Shown: positions 9,152-19,019, counted from the stretch's first letter. The stretch: 64,000 bases of DNA from Carboxylicivirga linearis (GCF_018271995.1 NZ_JAGUCO010000003.1:372001-436000), one strand, 5' to 3'. A program made the numbers and translations. The notes: generated by a model from the sequence alone, not told the origin.

Positions 9152-9183
9152 CAAAAATATTATTTAATTAGATCCAGTCCAAA
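9152..9183 (-). promoter_or_regulatory. Promoter of the Mn-type SOD gene
   Basis: On the minus strand TTTG (9183-9180), a 20-base spacer, then TATTTTTG (9159-9152). This is an excellent match to the Bacteroidota housekeeping promoter. Expected transcript start is about 40 bases before the ATG. Confidence 0.7.
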
Positions 9184-9292
9184 TAATAAAGAGAAAAACA
9201 TCCTAAAATGTTCAATAAAAAATTTGATTTTTTTGAAAAGCTACATTTAAACAGGTGTATAGCAGTGTTTTTTTTATTCATGTTTGTATGAT

Positions 9293-9300
9293 TATCTTCG
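9293..9300 (+). promoter_or_regulatory. -7 box before the MATE exporter gene
   Basis: TATCTTCG is one base off TAnnTTTG. Transcription from here would start near 9306, which excludes the TTG at 9284 as start codon and supports the ATG at 9323. Confidence 0.4.
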
Positions 9301-9322
9301 CAGCTCATTTATAAAATACAGC

Positions 9323-10624
9323 ATGAATCGCGATATTTTACGTTTAGCCTTACCAAATATTTTAACCAACCTAACAGTTCCGCTCTTGGGGATGGTAGAT
9401 ATGCATCTAATGGGATATCAGGATAGCGCGTCATTTATGGGTGCTGTAGCATTGGGGGGTGTAATATTTAATTTCGTGTATTGGGGATTTGCCTTTCTAA
9501 GAATGAGTTTAAGTGGTATGGCAGCTCAGGCTTATGGAAGGGGAGATAAGTCGGAGATGGCAATGCTTCTGTTTCGTGGTGTGTTTTTAGCTTTAACTGC
9601 AGGTATTGTGTTATTGCTAATTCAAAAAGGAGTAATTCATTTGAGTTTAATAATATTAGAAGGAAGTGAAGAAGTTAAATTGCTTGCTGCTAATTACTTT
9701 TATGTTCGAATATGGGCTGCACCGGCAGCAATTGCTTTAATGGTTATTAATGGTTGGTTTTTGGGTATGCAAAATGCTCTTTATCCAATGATTATCTCTA
9801 TTAGCATAAATGTGGTTAATATTGTTTCTTCCTTTATTTTTGTAAAAGGGCTTGGCATGAAAGTGGAAGGGGTTGCACTTGGATCTGTTGTTTCGCAGTA
9901 TGTAGGCATCATTCTTTCTGCTATTCTATTCCTGAAGAAGTATAAATATATTTTATCATACTTTAGATTTAAAGAAATTATAAAACGTTCGGGCCTTATG
10001 GCCTTTATGAATGTTAGTGGTGATATATTTCTGCGTACACTATGTGTGATAATTGTTTTTACTTTTTTTACCTCTAAATCTGCCGGCACAGGTGATTTGA
10101 TATTGGCAGCAAACAGTGCGCTACTACAATTTTTATTTCTCTTCTCATACTTTCTGGATGGATTTGCCTACGCTGCCGAAGCTTTAGTGGGTAAATTTAC
10201 CGGGAGCAAAAATCATCTTCAACTTAAAAAAGTGGTCAAGAACCTGTTTTATTGGGGCGCTGGATTTGCTTTGGTATTTGTAGTTGTTTTTGCCCTAGGC
10301 GGGAAGTTTATTTTACTCCTTTTTACCAATCAGGATAATGTAATAGAGGTAGCCTTTAGATACTTGCCGTGGTTGATAATTCTTCCGTTAACAGGTTTTT
10401 CTTCCTACATATGGGATGGAATTTACATTGGGGTAACTGCTTCACGATTAATGCGCAATACGATGTTAATGGCTGCATTGGTCTTTTTTATACTTTTCTT
10501 TTCTTTGAGGTCAAGTTTAGGAAATCATGCATTATGGATTGCCATGAATAGTTTTATGCTTGGCCGGGGACTTTTTCAAACATTTCTTTATAAAAAGCTG
10601 CCTGTGTTTAAGGGAGGTAAATAG
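9323..10624 (+). CDS. MATE family multidrug/metabolite exporter (DinF-like)
   Basis: 433 residues from ATG 9323; the longer frame from a TTG at 9284 adds 13 residues of unlikely sequence. Twelve hydrophobic helices are visible. The start RDILRLALPNILTNLTVPLLGMVDMHLMG is the family's first helix, followed by GMAAQAYGRGDKSEM. The second half contains LLQFLFLFSYFLDGFAYAAEALVGKFTGS, the mirrored motif. MATE proteins exchange cationic drugs or metabolites for Na+ or H+ at the inner membrane. The closest subgroup by sequence feel is DinF. No clear terminator follows. The neighbours do not indicate a substrate. Confidence 0.9.
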   Translation: MNRDILRLALPNILTNLTVPLLGMVDMHLMGYQDSASFMGAVALGGVIFNFVYWGFAFLRMSLSGMAAQAYGRGDKSEMAMLLFRGVFLALTAGIVLLLIQKGVIHLSLIILEGSEEVKLLAANYFYVRIWAAPAAIALMVINGWFLGMQNALYPMIISISINVVNIVSSFIFVKGLGMKVEGVALGSVVSQYVGIILSAILFLKKYKYILSYFRFKEIIKRSGLMAFMNVSGDIFLRTLCVIIVFTFFTSKSAGTGDLILAANSALLQFLFLFSYFLDGFAYAAEALVGKFTGSKNHLQLKKVVKNLFYWGAGFALVFVVVFALGGKFILLLFTNQDNVIEVAFRYLPWLIILPLTGFSSYIWDGIYIGVTASRLMRNTMLMAALVFFILFFSLRSSLGNHALWIAMNSFMLGRGLFQTFLYKKLPVFKGGK

Positions 10625-10712
10625 AAGATTAGTCATTCTGGAATTATTATTCGATTCTTAAGAGTTTAACAATCAATATGTAATTTTTTTCTATGATGTT
10701 TAGGGATATCAA

Positions 10713-10744
10713 TTTCTCTATTTCATATTTAATATCTATGTTTG
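10713..10744 (+). promoter_or_regulatory. Promoter of the 82-residue membrane protein
   Basis: TATGTTTG at 10737-10744 matches TAnnTTTG exactly. TTTC at 10713-10716, 20 bases upstream, is one base off the TTTG element. The ATG follows 28 bases after the -7 box. Confidence 0.55.
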
Positions 10745-10771
10745 TATCGTAAAATCTAAATATGTAGATAT

Positions 10772-11020
10772 ATGGAGTTTAAAAAATTAGATATAAAGCC
10801 TCAAGGTTCCTGGATTAAAAGAATGTTACAGTCAAAGCATGTTCAGAAAACTATTTTGTACACTGTGGGAGGATCTGTTGTTGGACTGTTGGTCTATTAT
10901 TTTACGGATGCACAAACAATTTCGGGAATGGAATTGAATGAAGTAATCAATCATGTAATTGTAGGAGGGCTGTTTGGATTATTTATTACTAATAGTCCAT
11001 GTGCAAGAAATAAGTGTTAA
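10772..11020 (+). CDS. Small hypothetical membrane protein
   Basis: 82 residues with two predicted membrane segments: about 30-46 (TILYTVGGSVVGLLVYYF) and 62-75 (HVIVGGLFGLFI). The N-terminal 26 residues are basic and hydrophilic; the C-terminus is SPCARNKC with two cysteines. I do not recognise a family. A good promoter and a hairpin downstream support a real gene. It stands alone between the MATE exporter and proline dehydrogenase. Codon use looks normal for the window. Confidence 0.6.
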   Translation: MEFKKLDIKPQGSWIKRMLQSKHVQKTILYTVGGSVVGLLVYYFTDAQTISGMELNEVINHVIVGGLFGLFITNSPCARNKC

Positions 11021-11034
11021 AGTAATATTCTAAT

Positions 11035-11066
11035 GAAAAAGGCTACTCGAATTAAATCGAATAGCC
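11035..11066 (-). terminator. Intrinsic terminator of proline dehydrogenase
   Basis: GGCTACTCGA (11041-11050) pairs with TCGAATAGCC (11057-11066), with one wobble. Read on the minus strand it is followed by CTTTTTCAT. It may also slow transcription of the small membrane protein gene converging from the other side. Confidence 0.75.
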
Positions 11067-11091
11067 TCCTCTTGGTTTAAATATTTAGGTG

Positions 11092-12003
11092 CTAACCTCG
11101 AACAAATAACGACTTAATGATGTGGCTTGCCATTTTAGGATTCTCCTTTAAACGACGGGTACTATAGCCAAACCATTCTTTTCCGTAAGGTACATAAACC
11201 CTCATGCTATACGCTTTGTCAATAATAGATTTTCTTAAGTCAGGAGTTACTCCATAAAGCATCTGAAATTCAAATTGTTCTTTAGGAATATTGTGTTTGT
11301 TAATGATTTCATAAGCTCCTTCAATAAGCTTTTTGTCATGAGTGGCAATGCCTACAAATACTTTATTGGTTAATAAGTATTCTAAATTTTTCAAATACAT
11401 CTCATTAACCTTTGCCGGATCTTTGAAGGCAATTTCTTTGGGTTCTACATAAATACCTTTACATAATCTATAGTTTAGAGGAAACTCATCACTATGCAGG
11501 TCCATTAGTTTTTCTAAATCAGAAGGCGTACGTTTTAGATATGCCTGAACTACTAAGCCAACATTTTTAGGATATTCAGCTTTAAGTTTTCTGTATAATT
11601 CTATTTCCAGATCAACACAGGAGGAATCCTCCATATCAACCCTAACAAAATTGTTATGTTCAGCAGCTTTTGCAACTATCTCAAGTATGTATTTGAAACA
11701 TATATCTTTATCTATTAATAGGCCAAAGCTGGTAGGCTTTAATGAATAATTTCCTTTAATATTATTTTTCTCAAAGTGCTCTATTATTTTAAGGTAATCA
11801 TTCTTATTCTCTCTTGCCTCATCTATGTTTTTAATAAATTCACCAAGTAGATCAATTGTAACTGTTATATTCTTGTCGTTTAGCTGTTTTGAAGCCAGTA
11901 TAGCTTCTTCTATAGTTTCACCAGCGATGTATTTCTTCGAAAATATCCACACAAATTTCTTAGGGAAATAAGGTAGCGTTTGTGCAATTAATTTATTAAT
12001 CAT
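11092..12003 (-). CDS. Proline dehydrogenase (FAD)
   Basis: 303 residues, the size of monofunctional proline dehydrogenases that oxidise L-proline to pyrroline-5-carboxylate and pass electrons to quinones. The TIM-barrel signatures are present: FVRVDMEDSSCVDLEIELYR, NYRLCKGIYVEPKEIAF, GIATHDKKLIEGA, FEFQMLYGVTPDLR, and the substrate-binding end VYVPYGKEWFGYSTRRLKEN with the paired arginines. The aldehyde dehydrogenase half of PutA is absent, so the second step must be encoded elsewhere. A strong minus-strand terminator follows. Confidence 0.93.
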   Translation of the reverse strand: MINKLIAQTLPYFPKKFVWIFSKKYIAGETIEEAILASKQLNDKNITVTIDLLGEFIKNIDEARENKNDYLKIIEHFEKNNIKGNYSLKPTSFGLLIDKDICFKYILEIVAKAAEHNNFVRVDMEDSSCVDLEIELYRKLKAEYPKNVGLVVQAYLKRTPSDLEKLMDLHSDEFPLNYRLCKGIYVEPKEIAFKDPAKVNEMYLKNLEYLLTNKVFVGIATHDKKLIEGAYEIINKHNIPKEQFEFQMLYGVTPDLRKSIIDKAYSMRVYVPYGKEWFGYSTRRLKENPKMASHIIKSLFVRG

Positions 12004-12302
12004 AGCTTGATGTATTTGTTGATATTATGAAAAAATTACTTTTAAACGGAACTATAATACAGTATATGCCGTAGTACAGACAATACTCTCCGCCTAAGAA
12101 ATTTCTTCGGTTGGGTATGCTTGGTTAACTTGTGTAAAATTTGCAAGGAAACCGATTTTAAAAAATGATTTAACTCAGCGTTTTAAAGAAAAACACGAAA
12201 CCTGACAAAAATCACGGTTAACGATAAGTTCATCCTTAAGCAATACAAAGGTGTGTTTAACGTTTGCCTAATTAAGTGCGTTACTAATATTAGAAAGGCT
12301 TT

Positions 12303-15300
12303 ATGGACGGTAAAAAAAGAGCTCTTTTAATATTATTCTACCTGCTGTTCCTGTTTGTAAATGGGAATGGACAGGATTGTAATATTACAACAAAAGCAAA
12401 TGCTATCATACCCGATAAGTTATGTGCTCCAGTAACTGTTGATTGGACAGTTACTTATGATGGTGTGTATAATGCTGGCACCAGTGTTGAGTTTATTTTT
12501 AGATGGGATGATGGAAGTGCTGAAGAAATTATACCAGCTAATAATACTACAGGAAATGAATGGACTCTTACCTATTCTCATGTGTACCCAATTGGTGGTG
12601 ATAAATGTAATTATAAGCCAAGTGTTACGCTGGTTGTAAATGGAGTTGAATGTACGAGTAGTATTCAGGTTCAGAATGTAACAGTTTGGGATACGGATGA
12701 ATATAATGGAGGGGAGATGATGATCGATCCATTAGTGTTTCCTATCTGTGTTGGTAACGATGGTACTGTTACTTTTCTTGATAATAGCCATTGGAATTGT
12801 ACGCCCCCAGATGAAAATGATTTTATAAATCAGCGTAAAAGGTGGGTTCAGTGGATATATGGTACTGGAGGTACTAATATAACAACAGCTTTGGTTGCCG
12901 GAGTTTTGGAGACATATCCGATGACTGGAAGTATTAATGTTACTACAGAGCCTATTTTTGGTCCCGTACCACCTCTTAATACGTCTGAAGAAATATATAT
13001 TCCGGATAATTATGATGTTGGCGATTACTTTGAAATAACACTTCGTAACTGGAATCAGTGTAATCCATATGATGATCCTAATATTCCAGGTACGCCTGCG
13101 GATCCAATTAATGGAGATCATCCGCCGGTAATTACAACGGCTATTGCATTAATTGTTGATATTCCTGATGGAACAGTAAATCCGGCGGGTCCTTTTTGCG
13201 AAAATGAAGATCCAACAACATTATCAGCAGTAACTCCGGGAGGTGTTTGGTCCGGACCAGGTATTGTTGATCCCAATTCAGGAGAATTTGATCCTTCTGT
13301 TGCGGGAACCGGATCGCATACAATCGATTATTATATTGAAGATGGCAATGGGTGTAGCGCAACAGGTCAGACTGTGATTGAAGTAATTGCTGCACCAAAT
13401 GCAAATATTACCACTGGTTCGCCTGCTTACTTATGTCCAGGTACACAATTACATTTAAACGGTAATCCTACAGGGGGAGCTACTCCCTATACACACCTTT
13501 GGACAGGAGATACCGCACCATTAAGTGATACAGGTATTCAAGATCCGATTTTTACAACAATTACAGAAGGAAACTATGAATTGTTATACAGGGTTACGGA
13601 TGATAACTCCTGTTTTGATGTTGATACCATATTGGTGGTGGTTGATTCGGTAGATATTAGTTTTACAAATGATTACATTGAATTATGTACCGGAGAAGAT
13701 CAAACATTGCAGGCTAATCCAGTGGGAGGATCAGGAGTTTTTGTTCAGCACCGCTGGAGTGGAGACAGAATAGACTTACTTTCTGCTACTGATGTTCAAG
13801 ATCCTGTTTTTACAGCCAATGAAACCGGGATATTTAAATTCGAATATTATGTATTGGATAGTCAGGGTTGTGAAGATGCAGATAGTATAACAGTTGTTGT
13901 GTATGAAACGCCTGTTGCTAATGCTGGTCCTGACAGCAAAGCATGTGGATTACGATATTATCTGGAGGCAGTACCGACTTCAGGATCGGGAACATGGACT
14001 CTTTCTTCCGGGCCGGGAAATGCTTCTATTTCAAGTGATGTTGATCCTAATTCATTAGTGGTAGTAGATACTTATGGAGATTATACATTTTTATGGACTG
14101 AAGATAATAATGGATGTATCGATACTGATGAGGTAGTTATCAGTTTTATTCAAATACCGCAACCTGTGGTAATGGAAGATGCTGATACTTGTGGATTGAA
14201 TCATTTTTTAAGTGTAACAGCTGATATTGGTGTGGGAGAATGGCAGCAGGTAAGTGGACCGGGAACTTCTGCATTTGGTGATGTTTTAAGTGAGGCAACA
14301 ACGGTGTCTGTGGATCTTGCAGGACAATATAGGTTTGCATGGATAGAAATGAATGATGTTTGTGAGGGGGGAGATACCGTTACAATAGATTTTTATCCGT
14401 TGGTAACAGCAGATGTGGCTCCGTTTGATAATGTTGGTTGTAGTCCTTTTGATATTGATTTTGAGAATCAGTCAACAAATGCTGATTATTACATGTGGGA
14501 TTTTGGTGACGGATTTGGATCCAATCAAGTAGATCCTTCACACACCTTTTCTAATCCATTACAAGTACCTTCAGATTATAGTGTAAAACTTTTAGCCTAT
14601 AATAGTTATGGTTGCCGCGATTCGGTTGAGTATTCGGTAACGGTCAATCCTAATACAATTTCACAGTTTAGTAATGACCCAACACCAGGTTGTAGTCCTT
14701 TACCAGTAGAATTTATTAATGAATCAATTGGGGCTACAAGCTATGAATGGACATTTGGAGACGAATCTCCTGTTGAATCGGATGAGAATGTAACGCATAC
14801 ATTTGTTAATTCAGAAACCTTTGTGGAATCATACGAAGTTAAACTGGCAGTTAATAACTCCTATGGATGTGCTGATACATCAAGTGCCTATATTACAGTT
14901 TATCCATTGGTCGGTTATGATTTTACTGCAGAGCCGCAAGAAGGATGTCACCCTATGAAGGTTGATCTGGTGGGTGATATTGGAGCTTATTCATATGATT
15001 GGGATTTTGGTGATGGAACAAAGGTTTCGGGTATCAGTTCTATATCTCATGTTTTTGAAAATACAACTTCATCAAGTGTTGAGTATGAAGTTAATTTATA
15101 TACATCATCGGTATTTGGTTGTTTGGATACTGCGCAGGCAGTAATAACGGTTAACCCTAGTCCATCTGCAATGTATAGTTATAATCCAACCGAAGGTTGT
15201 GCTCCTTTAATAGTTGATTTTACTAATGAGTCAACCGGGGCAGAAACCAGTTATTGGTATTTTGGTGATGACTCTTCCCTTGAGGAGCAGGGGGCCGGAT

Positions 15301-17222
15301 CGGTATCGCATACATATATCAATGAAGATTTAGATCTGAAAACATTTACAGCTAAGTTGGTGGTTGAAAATTCATATGGATGTAAAGATTCTACAAGCTC
15401 AGTTGTCAGAGCCTTTCCAAAAGTTATCGCTGCCATATCAGATGGAGGAGTTGGTTGTTCTCCATATGTTGAAACCCTTTTGAACGAATCGCAGGGGGCA
15501 GTTTCTTTTAGTTGGGATTTTGGTGATGGAAATATTGCTGCAGGTTATAATGGAATAAATGAATTTATTAATGAGAGTAATGAGCAGCAAATGTTTGATG
15601 TGGCTATGGTTGCTACTTCATCATTTGGATGTAAAGATACTGCTTATACTCAGGTAACAGTTAATCCAAGTCCTTCCAGTGTGTTTAATGCAACTCCAAC
15701 TTCCGGTTGTTCTCCGTTAATAGTACAATTTAGTAATTCATCAATTGGAGCTGAATATAGTAAATGGTATTTTGGTGACGGAACTTTACAGGATGAAGCA
15801 GGAAGTTCGACCATAATGCATGTTTATGAAAATGATGAATATGCTATGGCAAATTATACTGCCCGTTTAGTTGTTGGGAATAGCTACGAGTGTAAGGATT
15901 CCTCTGAAACCATTATTCAGGTATTTCCTACTGTATCTGCTTCAATAAGTGATGGAGGAGCTGGGTGTTCGCCATTTGAAGAGAGTTTTATTAATAATTC
16001 AGAAGGGGCTAATAGGTTCTATTGGAATTATGGAGATGGTAATTCCTCTACTTCATTTACAGGTAATAATTTGTTTCAGAACTCATCTTTAGACGATGTG
16101 GTATTTGATGTTTCAATGGTTGCTGAGTCATCATTTGGTTGTACCGATACGGCTTATACAAATGTAGTAGTATATAAAACTCCAACTCCGTCATTTAATG
16201 TTGATCCAATAAGTCAGCAGATGCCTAACTCAACTGTTAATCTTGAAAATACCACTCCTCATTCGGGATGGGATTATACCTGGTTATGGGGCAATGGAGA
16301 TCGTTATGAAGGACAAAATCCGTCAACATATACTTATGGTGAATCAGGTGATTTTGAAATTAAACTGATTGCAGAAGGCGAACATTGTGCAGATTCTGCC
16401 ATGAAGGCTGTTGAAATATTGCCTATGCTTCCTTCTATTGATTATGGTCCTGATACTATAGGGTGTCCTCCGTTAAGAGTTCAATTTTATAATAATAGCG
16501 TTGATGCCACTAATTTCTTGTGGGATTTTGGAGATGGAAATATATCAACGGAGAGAGAACCTGTTCATACGTATTATTCAACCGGTAATTATACCGTGAA
16601 GCTGACTGCTGAGGGAGCAGGAGGAATAGTGGAGTCGGATGATGTTGTTGTGACAGTATTTGAAGTTCCGTATGCTGATTTTGAAGTGAGACCTATTAAA
16701 GTGAAACTTCCAGAGACTGTTTCTTTCATAAATAAGTCAGAAGGAGCTATATCTTATCTATGGGATTTTGGTGATGGAAATACTTCTACTGAGCATTCTG
16801 TACAATATTTATATCAGGAGCCTGGTACCTATGATGTGAGTTTACAGGTTGAAAATGATAAAGGTTGTATGAATGAACGGATTATTAGAAGCGCTGTAGT
16901 GGCAGAGGCTGCTGGAGAAATTGATTTTCCTAATGCATTTACACCAAATCCTAATGGACCTAATGGAGGTCAATACACACCGGGCGACCCTGATAACTAT
17001 GTATTTTATCCATTTGTTCAGGAGGGAATAGTAGAATATAATTTAAAGATTTTTACCCGTTGGGGTGAGTTGATTTTTGAGAGTAAAGATGTGAATATTG
17101 GTTGGGACGGATATTACCGAGGCAAGCTTTGTGCATCGGGTGTATATATCTGGAAAGTTGTTTGTAAATATTCAAACGGCACCTTGGAAACCCATACTGG
17201 AGATGTAACCTTGTTTAGATAA
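12303..17222 (+). CDS. Giant PKD-repeat surface protein with T9SS type-B C-terminal domain
   Basis: 1639 residues: signal peptide (residues 4-23, ALLILFYLLFLFVNGNGQ), a unique N-terminal part with several Cys pairs (to about 260), Ig-like segments (260-700), then ten PKD-type repeats spaced about 85 residues, whose cores W-x-F-G-D sit near residues 732, 815, 899, 985, 1071, 1155, 1240, 1326, 1406 and 1486. The last 100 residues (FPNAFTPNPNG, IFTRWGELIFES, GWDGYYRGKLCASGVYIWKV) are the gliding-motility-associated C-terminal domain, the type-B sorting signal of type IX secretion. It is therefore exported and probably surface-bound, as an adhesin of the SprB type. Its stop overlaps the start of a PorP/SprF gene, the usual partner. 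Confidence 0.92.
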   Translation: MDGKKRALLILFYLLFLFVNGNGQDCNITTKANAIIPDKLCAPVTVDWTVTYDGVYNAGTSVEFIFRWDDGSAEEIIPANNTTGNEWTLTYSHVYPIGGDKCNYKPSVTLVVNGVECTSSIQVQNVTVWDTDEYNGGEMMIDPLVFPICVGNDGTVTFLDNSHWNCTPPDENDFINQRKRWVQWIYGTGGTNITTALVAGVLETYPMTGSINVTTEPIFGPVPPLNTSEEIYIPDNYDVGDYFEITLRNWNQCNPYDDPNIPGTPADPINGDHPPVITTAIALIVDIPDGTVNPAGPFCENEDPTTLSAVTPGGVWSGPGIVDPNSGEFDPSVAGTGSHTIDYYIEDGNGCSATGQTVIEVIAAPNANITTGSPAYLCPGTQLHLNGNPTGGATPYTHLWTGDTAPLSDTGIQDPIFTTITEGNYELLYRVTDDNSCFDVDTILVVVDSVDISFTNDYIELCTGEDQTLQANPVGGSGVFVQHRWSGDRIDLLSATDVQDPVFTANETGIFKFEYYVLDSQGCEDADSITVVVYETPVANAGPDSKACGLRYYLEAVPTSGSGTWTLSSGPGNASISSDVDPNSLVVVDTYGDYTFLWTEDNNGCIDTDEVVISFIQIPQPVVMEDADTCGLNHFLSVTADIGVGEWQQVSGPGTSAFGDVLSEATTVSVDLAGQYRFAWIEMNDVCEGGDTVTIDFYPLVTADVAPFDNVGCSPFDIDFENQSTNADYYMWDFGDGFGSNQVDPSHTFSNPLQVPSDYSVKLLAYNSYGCRDSVEYSVTVNPNTISQFSNDPTPGCSPLPVEFINESIGATSYEWTFGDESPVESDENVTHTFVNSETFVESYEVKLAVNNSYGCADTSSAYITVYPLVGYDFTAEPQEGCHPMKVDLVGDIGAYSYDWDFGDGTKVSGISSISHVFENTTSSSVEYEVNLYTSSVFGCLDTAQAVITVNPSPSAMYSYNPTEGCAPLIVDFTNESTGAETSYWYFGDDSSLEEQGAGSVSHTYINEDLDLKTFTAKLVVENSYGCKDSTSSVVRAFPKVIAAISDGGVGCSPYVETLLNESQGAVSFSWDFGDGNIAAGYNGINEFINESNEQQMFDVAMVATSSFGCKDTAYTQVTVNPSPSSVFNATPTSGCSPLIVQFSNSSIGAEYSKWYFGDGTLQDEAGSSTIMHVYENDEYAMANYTARLVVGNSYECKDSSETIIQVFPTVSASISDGGAGCSPFEESFINNSEGANRFYWNYGDGNSSTSFTGNNLFQNSSLDDVVFDVSMVAESSFGCTDTAYTNVVVYKTPTPSFNVDPISQQMPNSTVNLENTTPHSGWDYTWLWGNGDRYEGQNPSTYTYGESGDFEIKLIAEGEHCADSAMKAVEILPMLPSIDYGPDTIGCPPLRVQFYNNSVDATNFLWDFGDGNISTEREPVHTYYSTGNYTVKLTAEGAGGIVESDDVVVTVFEVPYADFEVRPIKVKLPETVSFINKSEGAISYLWDFGDGNTSTEHSVQYLYQEPGTYDVSLQVENDKGCMNERIIRSAVVAEAAGEIDFPNAFTPNPNGPNGGQYTPGDPDNYVFYPFVQEGIVEYNLKIFTRWGELIFESKDVNIGWDGYYRGKLCASGVYIWKVVCKYSNGTLETHTGDVTLFR

Positions 17223-18283
17223 TGAGAAAAAGAGTAAGTATATATATATTAGTTGGTCTCTTTCATTTTCTTGGAGCAAAAGGGCAGGATTTTCACTTTT
17301 CCCAGTTCTATGCTAACCCATTGTATTTAAGTCCATCTTTGGCTGGAGCTACAGATGGAGGAAGGATGGTATTAAACTACAGGAATCAGTGGCCTGCTAT
17401 TAATGAAGCGTTTTCAACAGCAGCTGTTTCTTTTGATAATTTCTTTTCACAGTTTAATAGTGGTATTGGTGTTTATCTTATTCAGGATAAAGCCGGTAGT
17501 GCGGGGTTAACGACCACTCAGGCAGCCTTTCAGTATTCTTATAACTTGTTAGTGTCTAGCGATTGGCAGGTAGTTCCGGCTATTCAGTTTACTTACGGTA
17601 ATAAATCTGTTGATTTTAGTAAGATTGTTTTTCCTGACCAACCGCCAGGTCAAGGTGGTGGTTCTGGAGGATGGGATCGCCTATCAAATGATCAGGTCCA
17701 ATATATTGATTTAGCTGCTTCTGTTTTTGTTTACAGTTCAAAATACTGGATAGGACTTACGGTAGATCATTTGGCTAAGCCTAATTATTCTTTTATGAAT
17801 GAGCAGGCAGAGGTGGATCTGAAGTATGTGTTGTTTGGAGGATATAATATTTGGACAGAAAAACGCAGGAACAGGGCTATGAATAGGGCCTTTTCGATGT
17901 CTTTCAGATATCAGAATCAGGCCAATCAAAATCAGGCTGATGTAGGTTTGTATTGGTATAATGGCCCTCTTGAGTTGGGTTTTTGGTATAGAGGGCTGCC
18001 ATTGTTTAATGATGTGAAGAGTGCTGCTATAAATCAGGATGCTATTGTAGCTTTACTGGGGTATGATTTTGGAATGTTTCGAGTTGGTTATAGTTATGAT
18101 ATTACCATTTCTAATTTGGGGTGGGCAACTCAAGGAGCTCATGAGCTTTCCTTAATTTTGGAATTTAATCAAAAAGGGAATATGCGCATGGGCGGAAAGC
18201 GTCCGTCCGTGCCATGTAGCGAAACTGCCAATCCCAGAAGTAGTGGTGGTAAATACAGAAAGAAAAGACGAAGGATATTTTAA
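17222..18283 (+). CDS. PorP/SprF family type IX secretion outer-membrane protein
   Basis: 353 residues with signal peptide (MRKRVSIYILVGLFHFLGAKG) and the family opening QDFHFSQFYANPLYLSPSLAGA. The rest is beta-rich outer-membrane barrel sequence with alternating aromatic strands (YDFGMFRVGYSYDITISNLG, AHELSLILEF). Family members accompany type-B sorted adhesins and hold or deliver them at the surface. The start ATG overlaps the adhesin stop as TAATG (17220-17224), so translation is coupled. The tail after the barrel is long and strongly basic (GGKYRKKRRRIF), which is unusual for a barrel end and may face the periplasm. Confidence 0.9.
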   Translation: MRKRVSIYILVGLFHFLGAKGQDFHFSQFYANPLYLSPSLAGATDGGRMVLNYRNQWPAINEAFSTAAVSFDNFFSQFNSGIGVYLIQDKAGSAGLTTTQAAFQYSYNLLVSSDWQVVPAIQFTYGNKSVDFSKIVFPDQPPGQGGGSGGWDRLSNDQVQYIDLAASVFVYSSKYWIGLTVDHLAKPNYSFMNEQAEVDLKYVLFGGYNIWTEKRRNRAMNRAFSMSFRYQNQANQNQADVGLYWYNGPLELGFWYRGLPLFNDVKSAAINQDAIVALLGYDFGMFRVGYSYDITISNLGWATQGAHELSLILEFNQKGNMRMGGKRPSVPCSETANPRSSGGKYRKKRRRIF

Positions 18284-18289
18284 ATACAA

Positions 18290-18324
18290 GAAAAGCCGCG
18301 TAATTGTTCCGCGGCTTTTCTTTT
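18290..18324. terminator. Bidirectional intrinsic terminator
   Basis: GAAAAGCCGCG (18290-18300) pairs with CGCGGCTTTTC (18310-18320). T-rich sequence follows on the plus strand, and the A-run at its left serves the converging Hsp20 gene. Confidence 0.88.
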
Positions 18325-18340
18325 GTCAACTAAATACAAA

Positions 18341-18787
18341 TTATTGGATTTCTAAAATTCGTTTTGGTTTTGGCTTTGCTTCTTCGGTTTTCGGGATGGA
18401 AATATTTAAAATCCCATTTGTGTATTGGGCTTCAACTTTTGCTTCCTGAACTTTCCCTTTAGGAAGAGTAAAAGATCTGTTAAATGATCCGTAATTATAT
18501 TCGTTGTGCGAATACTTAACGTTTTCGTCTTTTGTCTCCTCATTTCTTTCAACAGAAATGGTTAAAACATTATTGTCAATCTCAACATTAAATTCCTCTT
18601 TAGTATAACCAGGAGCTGCTAAGTCAATCTGATAAGTATCTTCAGTTTCTTTAATGTTAACTTTAGGTTGACTTTTTTTATTCTCGAAGTACTGATCTGG
18701 TTCAACAAAAAAGTCCCTTCCTAAAAAGTGGTTAAACCAATCGTTTGTTTCTGGTAGTTGTCCGTTGTATTTTCTTACTAGTCTCAT
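18341..18787 (-). CDS. Hsp20/alpha-crystallin small heat shock protein
   Basis: 148 residues. The alpha-crystallin core runs from about residue 42 (PKVNIKETEDTYQIDLAAPG) through FNVEIDNNVLTISVERNEE and FNRSFTLPKGKV to the conserved YTNGILNISIPKTEEA. An I-x-I-type C-terminal anchor is replaced by KRILEIQ. Such proteins form oligomers that hold unfolding proteins in the cytoplasm. A good ribosome binding site (AGGAG) lies about 10 bases before the ATG, which is uncommon in this window and agrees with high stress expression. Confidence 0.94.
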   Translation of the reverse strand: MRLVRKYNGQLPETNDWFNHFLGRDFFVEPDQYFENKKSQPKVNIKETEDTYQIDLAAPGYTKEEFNVEIDNNVLTISVERNEETKDENVKYSHNEYNYGSFNRSFTLPKGKVQEAKVEAQYTNGILNISIPKTEEAKPKPKRILEIQ

Positions 18788-19019
18788 AACTAAATCTCCT
18801 ATTTTTAAATTATTTAATTTCTATTGTTTGACTTAGTTATTTCAATAAAAATGCCAATAAGAAATTCAGGTAAAAATGTCTTATTTATTACTTAAACAAT
18901 GACAATATGGCTTGAATTAATTACTTATATATGACAATATGACAACTTTAAGTGTTCGTAGCTGCTGTAGTTGATGATGTAGTGTGTTTTTCACTTCATG
19001 TTGAATTAACAGAGGGTAA

